A DNA stretch of 33,525 bases from Bacteroidetes bacterium RIFCSPLOWO2_12_FULL_35_15 (GTDB lineage Bacteria > Bacteroidota > Bacteroidia > 2-12-FULL-35-15): positions 1 to 33,525 of the forward strand of contig MEPB01000012.1 of assembly GCA_001769385.1 (NCBI GenBank), given 5' to 3'. This document shows positions 32,201 to 33,525 of this stretch, in pieces. The notes beneath the pieces are model-generated. The model had not been told where the DNA came from, ran no database searches, and saw only the letters and a list, made by a program, of their open reading frames with translations. The translations under genes and the position numbers were made by a program. Each line of letters begins with the position of its first letter. The first letter of the stretch is position 1.

Positions 32201-33525
32201 TATTGATAACCAATGGTTGTGGAAATACAGCAACTTATTCCCGTTCTATTAATGTTGATGGTGCCGGGGGCCCTGCTGTTTCGCTGGTCTCTTCATTGGC
32301 CCCTACCTGTGTTGATGGAAACGATGGAACAGCTACCATTTCGGTATCGAGCGGACAACCGCCATATGTATATTCATGGAATGATGAAAACGGGCAAACT
32401 TCTGATGTTGTAACAGGTTTAACACCAGGGTTATATTATGCTACGGTTACTGATGACATTGGCTGTGCTTCCACATTTGCCGTTTCTATTCCTAGTCCAG
32501 CTCCAATTGTGTTAGGAACTTCAAGTACAACTACTGGTTGTGGTACATCAACAGGAACAGCTACTGTTTCGGTTTCAAGCGGAGGAACAGGACCATTTAC
32601 CTATTTATGGTCAACAGGTGGCATAAGTGTTACTGAAACAGACCTTGCGGTTGGAACTTATTCTGTTGTTGCCACAGATGTAAACGGTTGTTCTTCATCT
32701 GCAAATATTGGAATCAGTGAAAGTGGCGGAGCTGTGCTTTCTGTCAATAATTTAACAACTATTTTGTGTTATGGAAGTTCGACAGGAGCAATTGATATTA
32801 ATGTTACCGGTGGAACTTCCCCATATACATATGCCTGGTCTAATACCGCAATAACACAGGATATTACAGGCCTGGCTGCAGGTAGTTATTCGGTTCAGGT
32901 TACAGATAATAGTGGTTGTAGAGCAACTTTAAATACAACGGTTATTCAGGCAACTGAAATTATGGTTGCAACAAGTACCACACATTCCCCTACTTGTGGA
33001 AATTTTGATGGGAATGCAATTGCCACTCCATCTGGTGGAACTGGACCATACACCTATTTATGGGATGCTAATGCAGGAAGTCAGACTACACAAACTGCTA
33101 CTGGTTTACCTGCAGGAACATATACGGTTACCGTTACTGATTTTAAAGGATGTACAAAGGATGGAGTAATTTCATTGAGCAACTCTAATTCACCTACTCT
33201 TTCGGCTGTAGTAACAGATGTAAGTTGTTTTGGCAACGCGAATGGTGCTATCAATATTAGTGTTACAGGCGGTACAGGTCCATATTTATATACATGGAGT
33301 GTTAATCCCCCTCAAACAAATAATCAGGACGTGAACACCTTAGCACCGGGAAATTATTCTGTGTTTGTAAATGATGCACATGGTTGTATGAGTTTCAGAA
33401 ATTATACTATTACCCAACCCTCTGTACTGGCAACAACAGTAACTAATACAAGTGTAACTTGCAGTAATACAGATGGAACTGCAACAGCAGCACCAACAGG
33501 AGGTAACACCCCATATACTTATTCC
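29275..33525 (+). CDS. giant PKD/SprB-repeat surface protein, truncated by the window end
   Basis: An open frame of 1417 codons starts at ATG 29275 and runs off the right edge without a stop. A signal peptide (MKKITLHLISTVILIFIST...NVLAQ) precedes about eleven PKD domains. Each is marked by a WDFGDG-type motif (YEWDFQDG, YVWDFGDGTP, YVWKFGDS, YKWKFGDGDS, NVWDFGDGTTG, YGWNFGDGD) and a closing TNxCGN block. PKD domains 4 to 7 share nearly the same linker (PNQSWF or similar) with a period of about 265 bases. From about 32290 the protein switches to SprB-type repeats, with TGAIDINVTGG and GPYTYLW patterns; five are complete and a sixth is cut. This architecture is typical of Bacteroidota cell-surface adhesins, some of them carried by gliding machinery. 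A C-terminal sorting domain is expected beyond the window. Confidence 0.88.
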   Translation, partial: MKKITLHLISTVILIFISTINVLAQPIGFSANNTQGCAPLAVVFTNTTTDPNAYRYEWDFQDGSPVFVDTLPTTVTHTFTNSGWYNVNINVFDISGSYIGYAYCNNGNIQVDGLSISGPDSVCQNESTGFCTGSNGPANNVSWDFGDPGSGTNNTSTQPCPMHTFSTLGTYTVTVVATTSCGIDTASKTIYVTNISYPQVNFWANSPSCPNTPINFSAGSFASYSWDFGDPGSGTANTSTLQNPEHTYTTVGNYYAALTVTNGCGNTGIYGDTIRVSNTVGFPGGMGVGNPGSVCPNQQVNCYIYGSSNYPKYVWDFGDGTPKDSSGTNVNHNFGATLGTYTISCKITNACGIDTTLYNTISVSNYTPYPNQSWFTLQVYSSPSCPNSTVSFDAPGGYNTYVWKFGDSPDSTITNNNYNNHTYGSLLGNYTVSVRITNSCGNDTTLYGTVVVDTNAYFSNQSWFQLQANSPSCPNSGIYFDAPYGFSNYTWDFGDGTPQVTSTYGSYNHTYGNTIGTYTASVKITNGCGNDTTIYTTVQISNNIGFPNQTWFELSGPSTACPGDQMNWNAPGGYTNYKWKFGDGDSVMSTNSYANHIYAATGTYNASVKITNNCGRDTTLYGSIIVNNTGSFPNWLQIYASPTTSCANDMIAFSLNQNNYSSYDWDFGDGQTASSTGENIQHAYDTIGNYTVSCQVTNGCGNTTTITTTVQVSNSSPVSNDIAIDGVLQNPSCPNDEVFFLIKEGQSSYTYVWNYGDSSGADTTVGTGGQHIYSATGVYTVTVLVINGCGSTKTISNTVTVSDTISPTLTDDQGYKNWGFPGNDQNGIASAAGCAGDAVLFYFLGSAADNVWDFGDGTTGTATESMMIDGGDKTMPITIINHAYSANGNYLVSLTITNSCGNSVTDTMTIKIGGNQTVNGDLTNSPPPFTTCAAIDFLAFGGSTYGWNFGDGDTLSSPSPTVSHTFATQGVYVVSVLITNGCGNTATYSRSINVDGAGGPAVSLVSSLAPTCVDGNDGTATISVSSGQPPYVYSWNDENGQTSDVVTGLTPGLYYATVTDDIGCASTFAVSIPSPAPIVLGTSSTTTGCGTSTGTATVSVSSGGTGPFTYLWSTGGISVTETDLAVGTYSVVATDVNGCSSSANIGISESGGAVLSVNNLTTILCYGSSTGAIDINVTGGTSPYTYAWSNTAITQDITGLAAGSYSVQVTDNSGCRATLNTTVIQATEIMVATSTTHSPTCGNFDGNAIATPSGGTGPYTYLWDANAGSQTTQTATGLPAGTYTVTVTDFKGCTKDGVISLSNSNSPTLSAVVTDVSCFGNANGAINISVTGGTGPYLYTWSVNPPQTNNQDVNTLAPGNYSVFVNDAHGCMSFRNYTITQPSVLATTVTNTSVTCSNTDGTATAAPTGGNTPYTYS

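Noticed and set aside
29336-33169. Several short frames within the PKD/SprB gene, on both strands
   Set aside because: They lie inside the 1417-codon frame that starts at 29275 and are out of frame or antisense.

Overview
The window is AT-rich bacterial DNA that reads clearly as a member of the Bacteroidota (Bacteroidetes). The evidence is a gldH gliding lipoprotein gene, a protein with a type IX secretion (T9SS) C-terminal sorting domain, a very large PKD/SprB-repeat surface protein, a Bacteroidota-type YbeY, and promoters of the TTG...TAnnTTTG type instead of Shine-Dalgarno-rich, sigma70-like ones. I found no rRNA, tRNA, CRISPR array or transposase gene. No closer placement is possible from the sequence alone.

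Layout. (1) 1-297: AT-rich leader with an imperfect direct repeat. (2) 298-4555, plus strand: a tight three-gene operon with a STELLO/DUF288-like glycosyltransferase, a PIG-V-like multi-pass transferase and a large GT-C-like membrane protein. (3) 7148-4566, minus strand: an MBOAT O-acyltransferase plus an AlgJ/AlgX-like SGNH protein, which look like a polysaccharide O-acylation pair. (4) 7224-7814, plus strand: a small membrane-anchored protein. (5) 20615-7811, minus strand: a long run of co-oriented genes: holB, ricT, gldH, a class A penicillin-binding protein, a frameshifted ORF6N gene, scoA, a GxxExxY gene in an inverted-repeat-bounded cassette, scoB, two GT-C membrane glycosyltransferases and a polyprenyl-phosphate hexose synthase-like GT2. 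(6) 22101-21161: an sdpR-sdpI-like autorepressor/membrane protein pair with a palindromic operator. (7) 22409-23599: pgk with a good Bacteroidota promoter. (8) 26131-23602, minus strand: ybeY followed by a third GT-C gene, a close paralogue of the one at 8550-10640. (9) 26339-33525, plus strand: two secreted repeat proteins, the second running off the end of the window.

How the parts fit. The GT2 enzyme would charge a polyprenyl phosphate with a sugar, and the GT-C membrane enzymes would use such lipid-linked sugars on the outer face of the inner membrane. The MBOAT/SGNH pair would acylate an exported glycan. Together this suggests a locus for surface glycan or glycoprotein modification, but no substrate can be named. 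The most notable unexplained signal is a C-terminal, probably periplasmic beta-sandwich module of about 125-155 residues. It recurs on four membrane proteins here and also occurs once as a stand-alone anchored protein. The second is the approximately 565-bp GxxExxY cassette with 40-bp inverted ends that separates scoA from scoB.
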